A stretch of DNA of 64,000 bases from Lichenicola sp964658455 (GTDB taxonomy: Bacteria; Pseudomonadota; Alphaproteobacteria; Acetobacterales; Acetobacteraceae), in the NCBI GenBank assembly GCA_964658455.1, contig CAZZZA010000003.1, forward strand, positions 5,987 to 69,986. Direction: 5' to 3'. A model generated the notes under the pieces. That model did not search any database. It saw only the letters and a list, made by a program, of their open reading frames with translations, and was not told the DNA's origin. The translations under genes were made by a program, and so were the position numbers. This document shows positions 1 to 8,388 of the stretch, piece after piece. Within the stretch, counting starts at the first letter, position 1. Each line of letters begins with the position of its first letter.

Positions 1-983
1 GCGACGGTTCTCGGCAGGCGCGACAGGCTCGCCAGACGCACGGTCCCGGCCGCGTCGGTGCGCGCCGCCCCGGCCAGGCATTCCAGCAATTCGGTCTGCC
101 CGGCGCCGAGCACGCCAGCGACGCCGACCACCTCGCCACGGCGGACCACGAGGTCGGGCACGTGCAGGCGGCCGACCTGCAGGCCCTGGATCCGCACCGG
201 CGCGTCCTGGGGGTCGTCGCCGGAGGCGGCATGGCTCACCCAGCCGGTATCGTCGATGGCGCGGCCCACCATCAGCCGCACCACAGCGGCCAGGCTGGTA
301 TCGGCGACGCTGCCATCATGGACCTTGCGGCCGTCCTTGAGCACGACGACGCGGTCGCAATGCGCGAACACCTCGTTCATGTGATGGGAGATGAAGACGA
401 TGCCCAGGCCGCGCCGCTTCAGGTCGGCGAGGAAGGCGAACAGCCGACGCGTTTCGGCCAGGGTGAGCGAGGCGGTGGGCTCGTCGAGGATCAGGATGCG
501 CGGCCCGGCAGAGAGAGCCTTCAGGATGTCGAGGATCTTCAGCTCGCCGAGGCTGAGCCGGTCGCATTCGACCGACAGGTCGATATCCACCCCGAACTGG
601 TCGGCAAGGCGCTGCGCCTGTGCGGCCAGCGCCCTGGGCGCGATCAGGCCGCCACGCAGGGGCTCGCGCCCCAGCATGATGTTCTCGGCGCCGGTCAGCT
701 GCCGGATGATCGCGACCTGCTGGTGGGCGACGGCGATGCCCATGGCAAGGGCGTCGGCCACGTGACGGAACTGCACCACCGCATCGCCGACCTCGATGGT
801 CCCGGCATCGGGTCTGACCGCACCGCAGACGATCTTCACCAGCGTCGACTTGCCAGCACCGTTGGCCCCGACCAGCGCCACCATGTCGCCCGCGGCCAGC
901 GCCATGTCGACATCATGGAGCACCGTGATGCCGGCATAGCTCTTGCCGATCCCGGATGCGCGCAGCAGCGTCTGGCCGGGCAT
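1..983 (-). CDS. Sugar ABC transporter ATP-binding protein, partial
   Basis: ATPase subunit of a ribose-type (CUT2) sugar importer. It would couple ATP hydrolysis to uptake with the binding protein encoded just upstream. 327 residues are visible and the C-terminus lies outside the window. The first nucleotide-binding domain has Walker A (GANGAGKST, about residues 39-47), a signature LSLGE (about 143-147) and Walker B (ILILDEPT, about 163-170). A second domain begins near residue 255 with the degenerate P-loop GVLGAGQTE, as in the second half of RbsA/MglA proteins. The ATG at 983 lies 5 bases after the binding-protein stop, so both are probably co-transcribed. No permease is visible; it presumably follows beyond base 1. 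Confidence 0.93.
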   Translation of the reverse strand, partial: MPGQTLLRASGIGKSYAGITVLHDVDMALAAGDMVALVGANGAGKSTLVKIVCGAVRPDAGTIEVGDAVVQFRHVADALAMGIAVAHQQVAIIRQLTGAENIMLGREPLRGGLIAPRALAAQAQRLADQFGVDIDLSVECDRLSLGELKILDILKALSAGPRILILDEPTASLTLAETRRLFAFLADLKRRGLGIVFISHHMNEVFAHCDRVVVLKDGRKVHDGSVADTSLAAVVRLMVGRAIDDTGWVSHAASGDDPQDAPVRIQGLQVGRLHVPDLVVRRGEVVGVAGVLGAGQTELLECLAGAARTDAAGTVRLASLSRLPRTV

Positions 984-988
984 GCGGT

Positions 989-2095
989 TCAGGCCTTCAT
1001 GCCGGCGAGCGCCCGGTCCCGATAGATGTAGTAGAGATCGGTCGCCTCGTAGGTCGGCTTGCCCTCGGGCGGCATGTTCACGCCATTCACCAGCAGCGGC
1101 GCCGGGAACTCCACGGTCGGCACCGGCACCACTTCCTTGGCGTTGCGCCCCTTGCCGACGATCTCGTTGATCAGCCAGCCGGTGTAGGCGCCCCAGACCT
1201 CGAACGCCTGCGCAGTCGTCGCCTTCAGCGGGTAGGCCGGATCGCGCATGCGCTCGACCGCGGTCGACTGCCCGTCCGCCGACACCACGAAGACCCGGTC
1301 CTGCATGTTGCGCGACTTGATGACCTCGGCGGCAGCCATCCCGGGCTCGTCCCAGGGACACCAGATCGCGTCGAGATCGTTGCCGTAACGGGCCAGCCAG
1401 TCGTTCACGACGTTCTGCGTGGTCTCGTAGAACGCCGAATACTGGATGACCCGCTCCGCCTCGAGGCTGATCCACTCGTTCTCGGTCAGCACCGCGCGCA
1501 TCACCTTGCCGCGCTTGCGCGTGCCGTGGTGGAAGTTGGCGATCACCGCGCAGATGTTGGCCTTCTGCTTGCCTTCGCCGAGCAGCCGGTCGACCATGTA
1601 TTGCGTGTACTGACCGCCCATCACCCAGTTGTTGCTGGTGATGTCGGCGATCGCCGGCGACTGCCAGCCGCTGTCGAGACTGAAGAACGGTATCTTCGAT
1701 TTGGTCAGGTCGTCGAGGGCGCTATGCGCGGCGGTCAGCGTGCCATACATGACCAGGATCGCGTCGGATTTCGCGGTGATGGCGTTCTCGATCTGCGAGA
1801 CCAGTGCGCCCGGATCGCCTTTCGCGTCGGTCATGTTGACCTGCCAGCTCTTCTCGAGCCCGGTCGCCTTGAGCCATTGCTGCAGCCCGGCCCAGCTCCG
1901 CTGATCGGACTGCGCCGACATCTGCTGCGCGACCACCGCGAGCTTCACCGGCTTGGCGTTGCTCTGCGCCCTGGCGGCCGAACTGCCGGACGCGAACTGC
2001 GCCAGCTGCACACCGCCGATTGCGGCGGCCCCGACACCGAGGCCCTGCAACAGGCGCCGACGGGTCGGCTGCGTGATCCATGAGTCGTTGCTCAT
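989..2095 (-). CDS. Periplasmic sugar-binding protein, Tat-exported
   Basis: Substrate-binding protein (368 aa) of the ribose/LacI-like periplasmic-binding fold, delivering a sugar to the ABC importer. The start is placed at MSNDSWITQ because a strong GGGAGGA ribosome site lies just upstream on the minus strand; a longer open frame upstream has no such site. The N-terminus has a twin-arginine motif (RRRLLQG, about residues 14-20) followed by a hydrophobic stretch, which suggests Tat export of a folded protein. The mature part contains segments typical of this fold, such as VKLAVVAQQ, SQIENAITAKSDAILV and DAIWCPWDEPG. The substrate cannot be read from sequence. It lies between the E2-like gene and the ATPase gene of one minus-strand operon. 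Confidence 0.9.
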   Translation of the reverse strand: MSNDSWITQPTRRRLLQGLGVGAAAIGGVQLAQFASGSSAARAQSNAKPVKLAVVAQQMSAQSDQRSWAGLQQWLKATGLEKSWQVNMTDAKGDPGALVSQIENAITAKSDAILVMYGTLTAAHSALDDLTKSKIPFFSLDSGWQSPAIADITSNNWVMGGQYTQYMVDRLLGEGKQKANICAVIANFHHGTRKRGKVMRAVLTENEWISLEAERVIQYSAFYETTQNVVNDWLARYGNDLDAIWCPWDEPGMAAAEVIKSRNMQDRVFVVSADGQSTAVERMRDPAYPLKATTAQAFEVWGAYTGWLINEIVGKGRNAKEVVPVPTVEFPAPLLVNGVNMPPEGKPTYEATDLYYIYRDRALAGMKA

Positions 2096-2132
2096 CGTTG
2101 ATGTCCTCCCGAAACATCGTTGTTCGTGCTGG

Positions 2133-3383
2133 TTAGTCGAAAAGTGCGGCGACCTCCGCCGGCTGGTCCCAGTGCGGCGCGTGCCCGGCATCCTGGATCA
2201 GGTGGACGGCGCAGGTGCTGCCGGCGTAGGCGACGTGAGTCCAGGGGATGATGCGATCCTGCACGCCCCAGACGATCCTGACCGGCAGCGATAGCGCCCG
2301 CAGATCGGCGGTGATGTCGATCTGCTGGCCACCCTCGTCGACCAGGGCATCGGCGATCGCCGCCAGCCGGCCTTGCGACAACTCCGCCGCCAACGCTTCG
2401 AGCTGCGCCGGCGTCATCGCCGGGGCGCGTACCGTCAGGCGTCGCAACAGATGCTGCAGCGTGCCGCCGGTGCGCGCGCGGACGATGCCGCGGATGAAAT
2501 CGACATCGATCGCCCGGTCGAGACCCGCCGGCGCCAGCAGTGTCAGCCGCCGCACGCGTGACGGCACGCGCCGCGCCGCCCGGCAGGCGATCGCGCCACC
2601 CAGCGAATGCCCGACCAGCTCGACCGGCTCGTCGCCCAGCGTTTCCAGAAACCCGGCGACCGCGGCGGCAGCGTCGTCGAGCCCGGTGGCCGGCAACGTG
2701 GTCGCGCCATGACCGGGCAGGTCGATCGCGGTCAGCCGACGGCCGGTGCGCGCGAGCCGCGTCGCCAGCACCGACCAGCTCTGCGCATCGGCGGCAAGCC
2801 CGTGCAGCAGCACGAGGCGCGGGCCGGTGGCGTCGGCGCCGCCCCAGTCGCGCCGCTCGATGCGGCCGTCCGGCAGCGACGACGGTCCGCCCGCCGTCTG
2901 GCCGGCGGACGAGCGCACGTCGGCCGCCTCGATCCTGCCGCGGCGTCCACTGCCAGCGACGCGCTCCAGTTCGATCCCCTGCTGTCCCGCCAGGCGGCGC
3001 GCCAGCGGGGTAGCGCGCACCCGGCCGGCCGAGGCGGCCCGGGGCCCATCCTCGACCGCGGCTTGCGGCGGCGCTGCCGGTGCCGGAGCCGGTGTCGGGG
3101 CCGCGTCGGCCGGCTCCTGAATCGTCTCCGGTGCGGCGGCGCCGCGGCCGTCCTCGTAGCGGCACAGCACGGCGCCGACATCGGCATCCTCGCCGGCCTC
3201 GACGACGATCTCGGCCAGGATGCCGTCGGCCAGCGCCGGCATCTCGACCACGGTCTTGTCGCTCTCGATCTCGACCAGGGTCTCGCCACGCCGGAACCGT
3301 TCGCCGGGCCGCTTCAGCCACACGCTGACGCGGCCGGTCTCCATGGTCTCGCCCAGGCGCGGCAGGGTGAATTCGGCGATCAT
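2133..3383 (-). CDS. AcoC-like E2: lipoyl, E3-binding and alpha/beta-hydrolase domains
   Basis: 416-aa protein that resembles the E2 component of acetoin dehydrogenase. Residues 1-80 form a biotinyl/lipoyl domain with the lipoylated lysine in SDKTVVEM (about K43). An Ala/Pro linker (81-118) leads to a peripheral subunit-binding segment (RVRATPLARRLAG, about 121-155). From about 185 there is an alpha/beta-hydrolase fold with nucleophile elbow GHSLGGA (Ser about 260), an acid region WGVQDRIIPW and a C-terminal GHAPH histidine. The usual CAT acyltransferase domain of pyruvate-dehydrogenase E2 is absent, as in AcoC. The start at MIAEFTLPRL gives an ATGA overlap with E1 beta. It probably receives an acyl group on lipoamide from E1; the acyl substrate is unknown. 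No E3 (dihydrolipoamide dehydrogenase) gene is present in the window. Confidence 0.88.
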   Translation of the reverse strand: MIAEFTLPRLGETMETGRVSVWLKRPGERFRRGETLVEIESDKTVVEMPALADGILAEIVVEAGEDADVGAVLCRYEDGRGAAAPETIQEPADAAPTPAPAPAAPPQAAVEDGPRAASAGRVRATPLARRLAGQQGIELERVAGSGRRGRIEAADVRSSAGQTAGGPSSLPDGRIERRDWGGADATGPRLVLLHGLAADAQSWSVLATRLARTGRRLTAIDLPGHGATTLPATGLDDAAAAVAGFLETLGDEPVELVGHSLGGAIACRAARRVPSRVRRLTLLAPAGLDRAIDVDFIRGIVRARTGGTLQHLLRRLTVRAPAMTPAQLEALAAELSQGRLAAIADALVDEGGQQIDITADLRALSLPVRIVWGVQDRIIPWTHVAYAGSTCAVHLIQDAGHAPHWDQPAEVAALFD

Positions 3384-4363
3384 TGCCGCAGCATCCGCTG
3401 GATCGTGGCGACGATCAGCGACGGTGTCGGGATGCTGGCGGACTCGAGCGACGGCGACACCGGGATCGGGATGTCCTCGCCGGCGATTCGGATCACCGGA
3501 TCCTCGAGATAGTCGAAGCATTCCTCCGAGATGCGCGCCGCGAGTTCGGCGGCCACGCCGGCGGTCAGCGGCCCCTCGCTGACCACCACCGCCCGTCCGG
3601 TGCGTTCCACGGACGCGATCACCGTTTCCATGTCGAGCGGGTTGAGCGTGCGCAGGTCGATCACCTCGACCGACACGCCGGATTCCGCCAGCGTCTCCGC
3701 CGCCGCGAGTGCCGCGTGCACCATGCGCGAATAGGTGACGAGGGTGACGTGCGAGCCCGGCCGGCGCACGATCGCCTGGCCCCAGGGCGCGCAGGGCGCG
3801 TCGAAATCGACCGTCTCCTTGCGGGTGTAGAGCGATTTGTGCTCGATGAACACGACAGGATCGGGCATCGTCAGGCTGTGGCGCAGCAGATGGTAGGCGT
3901 CCTCGGCGGTGGCCGGCATCGCGAGCCGCAGACCGGGCGTGTGCATGATCCAGGCCTCGAGACTCTGCGAATGCTGCGCGCCGGCGGAGCGGCCGGTGCC
4001 GCCTTGCGTGCGCAGCACCATCGGCACACCGATCTGGCCGCCGAACATGTAGCGTATCTTCGCCGCCTGGTTGGCGAGCTGGTCCATCACCAGGCCCAGG
4101 AAATCGACATACATCAGTTCCGCGACCGGTCGCAGTCCGGTCATCGCCGCGCCGACCGCGACACCGACGATCGCCGGCTCGCTGATCGGCGTATCGATCA
4201 GGCGCGCGGCGCCGAACTCGTCGATCAGATCCTTGGTGACGCCGTAGGCGCCGCCATAGGCGCCGACTTCCTCGCCGATGACGACGACGGTCTCGTCCGC
4301 GCGCATGGCATCCTGCAATGCCTTTCGCAACGCGTCGCGGTAGGTGATCTCTGTGCTGCTCAT
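3380..4363 (-). CDS. TPP-dependent dehydrogenase E1 beta (acetoin/pyruvate dehydrogenase type)
   Basis: 327-aa E1 beta subunit, a transketolase pyrimidine-binding plus C-terminal domain protein. It pairs with E1 alpha for thiamine-diphosphate-dependent oxidative decarboxylation or cleavage of a 2-oxo compound or acetoin. The N-terminus starts TYRDALRKALQDAMRADE, followed by VVVIGEEVGAYGGAYGVTKDL and DTPISEPAIVGVAVGAAM, all characteristic of this family. The start at 4363 (MSSTEITYRDAL) aligns with family N-termini; the open frame extends upstream but that part overlaps E1 alpha and is compositionally a shadow. It lies 13 bases after the E1 alpha stop and overlaps the E2 start by 4 bases, so the three are translationally linked. 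Confidence 0.93.
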   Translation of the reverse strand: MSSTEITYRDALRKALQDAMRADETVVVIGEEVGAYGGAYGVTKDLIDEFGAARLIDTPISEPAIVGVAVGAAMTGLRPVAELMYVDFLGLVMDQLANQAAKIRYMFGGQIGVPMVLRTQGGTGRSAGAQHSQSLEAWIMHTPGLRLAMPATAEDAYHLLRHSLTMPDPVVFIEHKSLYTRKETVDFDAPCAPWGQAIVRRPGSHVTLVTYSRMVHAALAAAETLAESGVSVEVIDLRTLNPLDMETVIASVERTGRAVVVSEGPLTAGVAAELAARISEECFDYLEDPVIRIAGEDIPIPVSPSLESASIPTPSLIVATIQRMLRQ

Positions 4364-4376
4364 GCTGGTGACCCGA

Positions 4377-5393
4377 TCAGGACGCAAGGATTCGGTCGAG
4401 GCGACGGCCGAGCGGCTCGGGTTCGGCTTCGCCGGGCCCGTACACGTCCCTGAACATGCTGTGTGCGGCCGGCGGTGTCGCGTTGGCGGTGAAATCGATC
4501 GTCGCATCCATCTCCCGGGCGATGTCCGCATCGAGTGCATCCAGCGTCGCGCTGTCGCTCTGTCCGCTCGACAGCAACGTGGCGCGGGCGCGCTCCACCG
4601 GATCGCGCTTGCGGCCGATGCTTTCCTCGTCGGCGGTACGGTAGGGCGACTTGTCCATCCTGCCGTGTCCGAAGAAGCGGAAACAGGAAACCGCCATGAA
4701 ACCGGGCTTGCCGCGCCGCGCACCATCGGCCAGCGCCTGCGCGGTCTCGCGCACCGCCTCGACATCCTCGCCATCCACCATCGCCGCCGCGAGGCCGAAC
4801 GCCTCGGCGCGCCGGTCGAACTCGATCGAGCGGGTGGCGCGGTCGATGCGCGTGCCCATGCCGTACTGGTTGTTGATGCAGACGAACAGCACCGGAAGAT
4901 CCCAGAGCGCCGCCATGTTCATGCTCTCGTACAGCACCCCCTGCTGCATCGCGCCGTCGCCGAAGAACCCGACCGAGATCGCGTCCTGCTTCAGGGTCTT
5001 GTAGCTGAGGCCGGCGCCGACCACGTGCGGGATGCCGCCGCCGACGATCGCGTTGGCGCCGAGATGCCCGAGCGCCATGTCGGCGATATGCATCGAGCCG
5101 CCCTTGCCGCGGCAGTAGCCGGACTCCTTGCCGCCGATCTCCGACATCATCCGCCCCGGATCGGCGCCGCGCGCCAGGAAGATGCCGTGACCGCGATGGT
5201 GGGTGGTGAAGCTGTCCTGCGGCTGCATCGCCGCCGCCACCCCCGCCGCGGCCCCCTCCTCGCCGATCGACAGATGCAGCATCGAGCCGGCCGACAACCC
5301 GCGCGCATAGAGTTCCGCGACCCGTTCCTCGAAGGTGCGGATTCGTCGCATGGTGCGATACAGTTCGGGCAGCATCGTGTTCGGCAGCGTCAT
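4377..5393 (-). CDS. TPP-dependent dehydrogenase E1 alpha (acetoin/pyruvate dehydrogenase type)
   Basis: 338-aa E1 alpha subunit. The TPP/Mg binding motif runs from GDGAMQQG to INNQYGM, the expected GDG-(about 25)-NN spacing. HHRGHG and YCRGKGGSMHIAD are conserved in PdhA/AcoA proteins. The length is normal for the family. The substrate is not certain: AcoA-type enzymes act on acetoin, related ones on pyruvate or branched 2-oxo acids, and the hydrolase-fused E2 in the same operon favours the acetoin branch. The start overlaps the end of the FGGY kinase gene by 4 bases (ATGA), so it is probably the second gene of the operon. Confidence 0.93.
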   Translation of the reverse strand: MTLPNTMLPELYRTMRRIRTFEERVAELYARGLSAGSMLHLSIGEEGAAAGVAAAMQPQDSFTTHHRGHGIFLARGADPGRMMSEIGGKESGYCRGKGGSMHIADMALGHLGANAIVGGGIPHVVGAGLSYKTLKQDAISVGFFGDGAMQQGVLYESMNMAALWDLPVLFVCINNQYGMGTRIDRATRSIEFDRRAEAFGLAAAMVDGEDVEAVRETAQALADGARRGKPGFMAVSCFRFFGHGRMDKSPYRTADEESIGRKRDPVERARATLLSSGQSDSATLDALDADIAREMDATIDFTANATPPAAHSMFRDVYGPGEAEPEPLGRRLDRILAS

Positions 5394-6892
5394 GACGGAA
5401 CGACCTCGCGCAGTGTCTTCAGGGCGGGATAGAGTTCTGTGTATTGCCGGTAGAGCCTGTCATAGAGCGCGACGTTGGCGGCGATCGGCTCGATCCTGCG
5501 GCCGGGCCGGACCATCGCGGCGATCCCTTCGTCGATGCTGGCGAAATGCCCGGCGCCGTGCGCCGCCAGCACCGCCGCGCCGAGCGACGGCGCCTCGGCC
5601 ACCTCCGGCACCACCACCGGCAGACCGGAGGTATCGGCATGGATCTGCAGCCAGAGCGGCGAGCGGGTGGCGCCGCCGCCGGCGGTGATCTCCGCGGCGC
5701 CGCAGCCGGCCTCGGTCATGCGATCGATGATCGCGCGGGTGCCGAAGCCGATCCCCTCCAGCACCGCGCGAAACACATGCGCGGCAGTGTGGTGCAGTGA
5801 CAATCCGGTTATCGCGCCGCGCGACAGCGGATCGGTATACGGGGTCCGGTTGCCCTGGAAATGGTCCAGCACCAGCAGACCGTCGGCGCCGGGCGCCAGC
5901 CTGGCCGCTTCCAGGTTGAGCGCATCGAGATCGAGCGCGTCGCCGGTCAGGCGCCGCAGCCAGGCGATGATCGAGCCGGTGGAGGTCTGGCCGCCTTCCA
6001 GGATCGTCCGCCCGGGATAGACCGCATCGGCGTAACTGCCCCACAGACCGGGCACGTGCGCGGCCTTGGCGCCGACCGCGAATTGCAGGTGCGAGGAACC
6101 GGTGATCAGCGCCAGCTGGCCGGGCCGCGCGACGGCGAGCCCGATCATGCCGATCAGCGCGTCGGCGCCGCCCTGCACCACCTGGACGGTCTCTGCGAGA
6201 CCGAGGTGCCCGGCGGCCCGCGCAGTCAGCCGCCCGATCACGGTGCCGGGCGCCAGCACTTCCTGCGGCCATTTCGCCCGCAGCGCGCCGAGTGCCAGAG
6301 CGTCCAGCAGGCTGTCCGGCCACCCGCCCGCGTCGGCGCGGTAGTGCCACCGGATCGCGGCGTTGTTGAGGCTGGCGGCGCGGCGGCCGGTGAGGCGCCA
6401 GGTGATGAAGTCCTGGTATTCGCAGATCGTGTGCGCGGCGCGGAAGATGTCGGGCTCGTTGCGGGACAGCCACAGCGCCTTCGGCACCATCCATTCCGCC
6501 GAGACCGGACCGAGCCCGGCGCCGTTGAGCTGCAGCGCCGCGTCGCCGGTCGCCAGCACCGCGTCCGCCTCGCGCCCGGCCCGCACATCCATCCAGATGA
6601 TCGCCGGTCGCAGCGGCCGTATCGCCGGATCGAGCACCACGACGCTGCAGCAGGTCGTGGTCGCGCAGAGCGCGTGGACGTCATAGACGGCGATGCCGGC
6701 CTGGCCGACGCTCTGGCGCACCGCCAGGCCGAGGGCCGACCACCAGGCCTCGGGATCCTGTTCCGCCCGCGCTCCGGCGGAGAATTGCGTGGCATAGGGC
6801 GCCGCCGCGGAGGCGATCCGGCGTCCGGCCAGGTCGAACACCGTCGCCCGAAGGCTCTCCGTCCCGCCATCGATGCCGATTACATACGCCAT
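5390..6892 (-). CDS. FGGY-family carbohydrate kinase
   Basis: 500-aa sugar kinase, the first gene of the minus-strand operon. The N-terminus MAYVIGIDGGTESLRATVFD carries the phosphate-1 motif of the actin-like ATPase fold. Later, ALITGSSHLQFAV and TAGGGATRSPLWLQIHAD match the FGGY C-terminal domain (adenosine motif region). The start at 6892 is supported by family alignment; an upstream extension would run through the promoter region. FGGY kinases phosphorylate ketoses or polyols such as xylulose, ribulose or erythritol; sequence alone does not decide which. Close packing with E1/E2 and ABC genes suggests that its phosphorylated product enters the same pathway, although the link to an acetoin-type dehydrogenase is unusual. 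Confidence 0.92.
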   Translation of the reverse strand: MAYVIGIDGGTESLRATVFDLAGRRIASAAAPYATQFSAGARAEQDPEAWWSALGLAVRQSVGQAGIAVYDVHALCATTTCCSVVVLDPAIRPLRPAIIWMDVRAGREADAVLATGDAALQLNGAGLGPVSAEWMVPKALWLSRNEPDIFRAAHTICEYQDFITWRLTGRRAASLNNAAIRWHYRADAGGWPDSLLDALALGALRAKWPQEVLAPGTVIGRLTARAAGHLGLAETVQVVQGGADALIGMIGLAVARPGQLALITGSSHLQFAVGAKAAHVPGLWGSYADAVYPGRTILEGGQTSTGSIIAWLRRLTGDALDLDALNLEAARLAPGADGLLVLDHFQGNRTPYTDPLSRGAITGLSLHHTAAHVFRAVLEGIGFGTRAIIDRMTEAGCGAAEITAGGGATRSPLWLQIHADTSGLPVVVPEVAEAPSLGAAVLAAHGAGHFASIDEGIAAMVRPGRRIEPIAANVALYDRLYRQYTELYPALKTLREVVPS

Positions 6893-7016
6893 CCCGCGTC
6901 CCACCCGCGCCCTGCCTGTCGCCACAATTTTGCACTTAAGATACGCTTGGCAACATTTGTTCTTGGCCGCACTTTCGTCGTTTGGCGGCACGGAAGTCAA
7001 TCGCTAATGTCGGGCG
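6893..7016. promoter_or_regulatory. Divergent promoter region, FGGY operon / SorC regulator
   Basis: This 124-base intergenic stretch separates the leftward operon from the rightward regulator and is clearly AT-richer than its flanks (around 6930-6965). On the minus strand a GCCAAG hexamer occurs twice, 16 bases apart (start to start), around a near-palindromic AACA-TT-TGTT core. That is the kind of arrangement used by SorC-family proteins, but the operator assignment is inference. Confidence 0.45.
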
Positions 7017-8048
7017 ATGGCGAAATCCTCGATGATGACCCTGAACCTGGCGCACGAGGCCGACGCCGACATCATGGTGCGCGCGGCCTGGCTGTATCAT
7101 GTCGGCGGCCTGACCCAGGAGGAGGTGGCGCGCCGGCTCGGCCTGCACCGGACGCGGGTGGTGCGGCTGCTGAGCGAGGCCAGGGAGCGCGGCCTGGTCA
7201 GCGTCACCATCAACCACGAGACGATACGCGACCTCGACATCGAGGCCGCGATCATCCGCCGCTACGGGCTGGATTTCTGCCTCGCCACCCCGGCGATGGG
7301 CTTCGAGGCCAGCGACGGCGAGCCGCGGCTGGCGGCGGCGCAGGAGCTGATCGCGCGGCGCGCGGTCGGCGGTGCGGCGGCGAATTTCCTGAAGGGAAAG
7401 CTCGCGGCCGGGACGAAGCTGACCGTGGGCGTGAGCTGGGGCCGCACCCTGGAGCAGATGACGCTGCATCTGTCGGGGGTGCGGAACCCGCGTGCGCGCT
7501 TCGTCTCGCTGATGGGCTCGCTGACCCGTAACTCGGCCTCCAACCCGTTCGAGGTGGTGCAGGCGCTGGCGGCGCGAACCGGCGGCGAGGGCTATTTCCT
7601 GCCGGTGCCGTTCATCGCCGATTCCGAGGCGGACCGCGCGGTGCTGATGTCGCAACGCACGGTGGCGGAGGCGCTGGAGATGGCGCTGGCGGCGGATCTC
7701 TATCTGATCAGCGTCGGCGAGCTGCGCGAGACCGCGTTCCTGCGCCTGCATGGCATGCTGTCCGCCGCCGAACTCGAGAGCGTCCGTGCCAGAGGGGCGG
7801 TGGCGGACTCGCTGGGCGGCCTGTTCGGCAAGGATGGCGTGCCGATCGATCACGAACTGTCGCGGCGTACCCTGGCGGTGGCGTTCGAGCGGCTACGCGG
7901 TCGCGACGTGGTGCTCGCAGCCGGCGGCGTGAACAAGGTCGCGGCCGTCCAGGCGCTGTTGCGGACCGGCATCGTGCGCGGCCTGATCATCGACGGCGAC
8001 GCCGCCCGCGTCCTGCATGCCCTGCTGGGCAAGACGGCGGCGGACTGA
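7017..8048 (+). CDS. SorC-family sugar-binding transcriptional regulator
   Basis: 343-aa regulator. An N-terminal helix-turn-helix at about residues 28-50 (LTQEEVARRLGLHRTRVVRLL) is followed by a SorC-type effector domain related to sugar-phosphate isomerases, with the segments KLTVGVSWGRTL, ARFVSLMGSL and AADLYLISVGEL. SorC regulators bind a phosphorylated sugar and control adjacent catabolic operons. It is divergent from the FGGY-E1-E2-ABC operon and separated by 124 bases, so it most likely regulates that operon and itself. The ATG at 7017 is used; ATGs at codons 6 and 7 are alternatives. Confidence 0.92.
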   Translation: MAKSSMMTLNLAHEADADIMVRAAWLYHVGGLTQEEVARRLGLHRTRVVRLLSEARERGLVSVTINHETIRDLDIEAAIIRRYGLDFCLATPAMGFEASDGEPRLAAAQELIARRAVGGAAANFLKGKLAAGTKLTVGVSWGRTLEQMTLHLSGVRNPRARFVSLMGSLTRNSASNPFEVVQALAARTGGEGYFLPVPFIADSEADRAVLMSQRTVAEALEMALAADLYLISVGELRETAFLRLHGMLSAAELESVRARGAVADSLGGLFGKDGVPIDHELSRRTLAVAFERLRGRDVVLAAGGVNKVAAVQALLRTGIVRGLIIDGDAARVLHALLGKTAAD

Positions 8049-8084
8049 GCTTATCCCGCCGCCGCACGGTACCGCCGCCTTCGA

Positions 8085-8113
8085 TTGACAGGCCCTGACC
8101 TGCGTCCTACGGT
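8085..8113 (+). promoter_or_regulatory. Predicted sigma-70 promoter of CUT1 sugar operon
   Basis: TTGACA at 8085-8090, a 17-base spacer, then TACGGT at 8108-8113. The -35 is perfect and the -10 is weak. The operator palindrome starts 3 bases after the -10, covering the expected start of transcription, which fits repression by the GntR regulator. Confidence 0.55.
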
Positions 8114-8115
8114 CT

Positions 8116-8133
8116 GGCTTGTCCGTACAAGCC
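8116..8133. promoter_or_regulatory. Inverted-repeat operator, predicted GntR site 1
   Basis: GGCTTGTCCGTACAAGCC: 7-bp arms GGCTTGT/ACAAGCC around CCGT. It shares the core CTTGTCCG-ACAAG with the perfect palindrome at 12461-12476, which is next to the gntR-type gene. Both lie immediately after a predicted -10 box. Confidence 0.65.
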
Positions 8134-8388
8134 GTACGGCCATGGTGAGGCAAAGCGACATGGAGATGGCGCTCGACCGCTCCTCGGCTGAGCCGTTTTC
8201 CTTACAGCCCGGACGATACCCGATTGGAAAGATCGCGTCGGGTCACTGCACCACGAGCAAAGGCGGGTGCTGGCTTTCACCGGCGTCGCCTCGTGTTCCG
8301 ATACGCGGTCCGGAAAGCGCAGCTCGCCCGGGATAGTATCGCAACCGCCAGATCCCGCGCAGATCGGCTGGCCAATGTCGAGGAAACG

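Larger units (their letters stand above)
8049..8388. other. 340-base intergenic region with promoter and operator
   Basis: No convincing coding sequence. It holds a predicted sigma-70 promoter (8085-8113) and a palindromic operator (8116-8133) for the downstream CUT1 sugar operon. The remaining ~250 bases to the start codon form a long leader. An open frame runs through the leader into the binding protein, but the signal peptide and ribosome site place the real start at 8389. Confidence 0.6.

Noticed and set aside
956..2083. Plus-strand open frame opposite the first binding-protein gene
   Set aside because: The minus strand has a binding protein with Tat signal and ribosome site; the plus-strand product has no recognisable domain.
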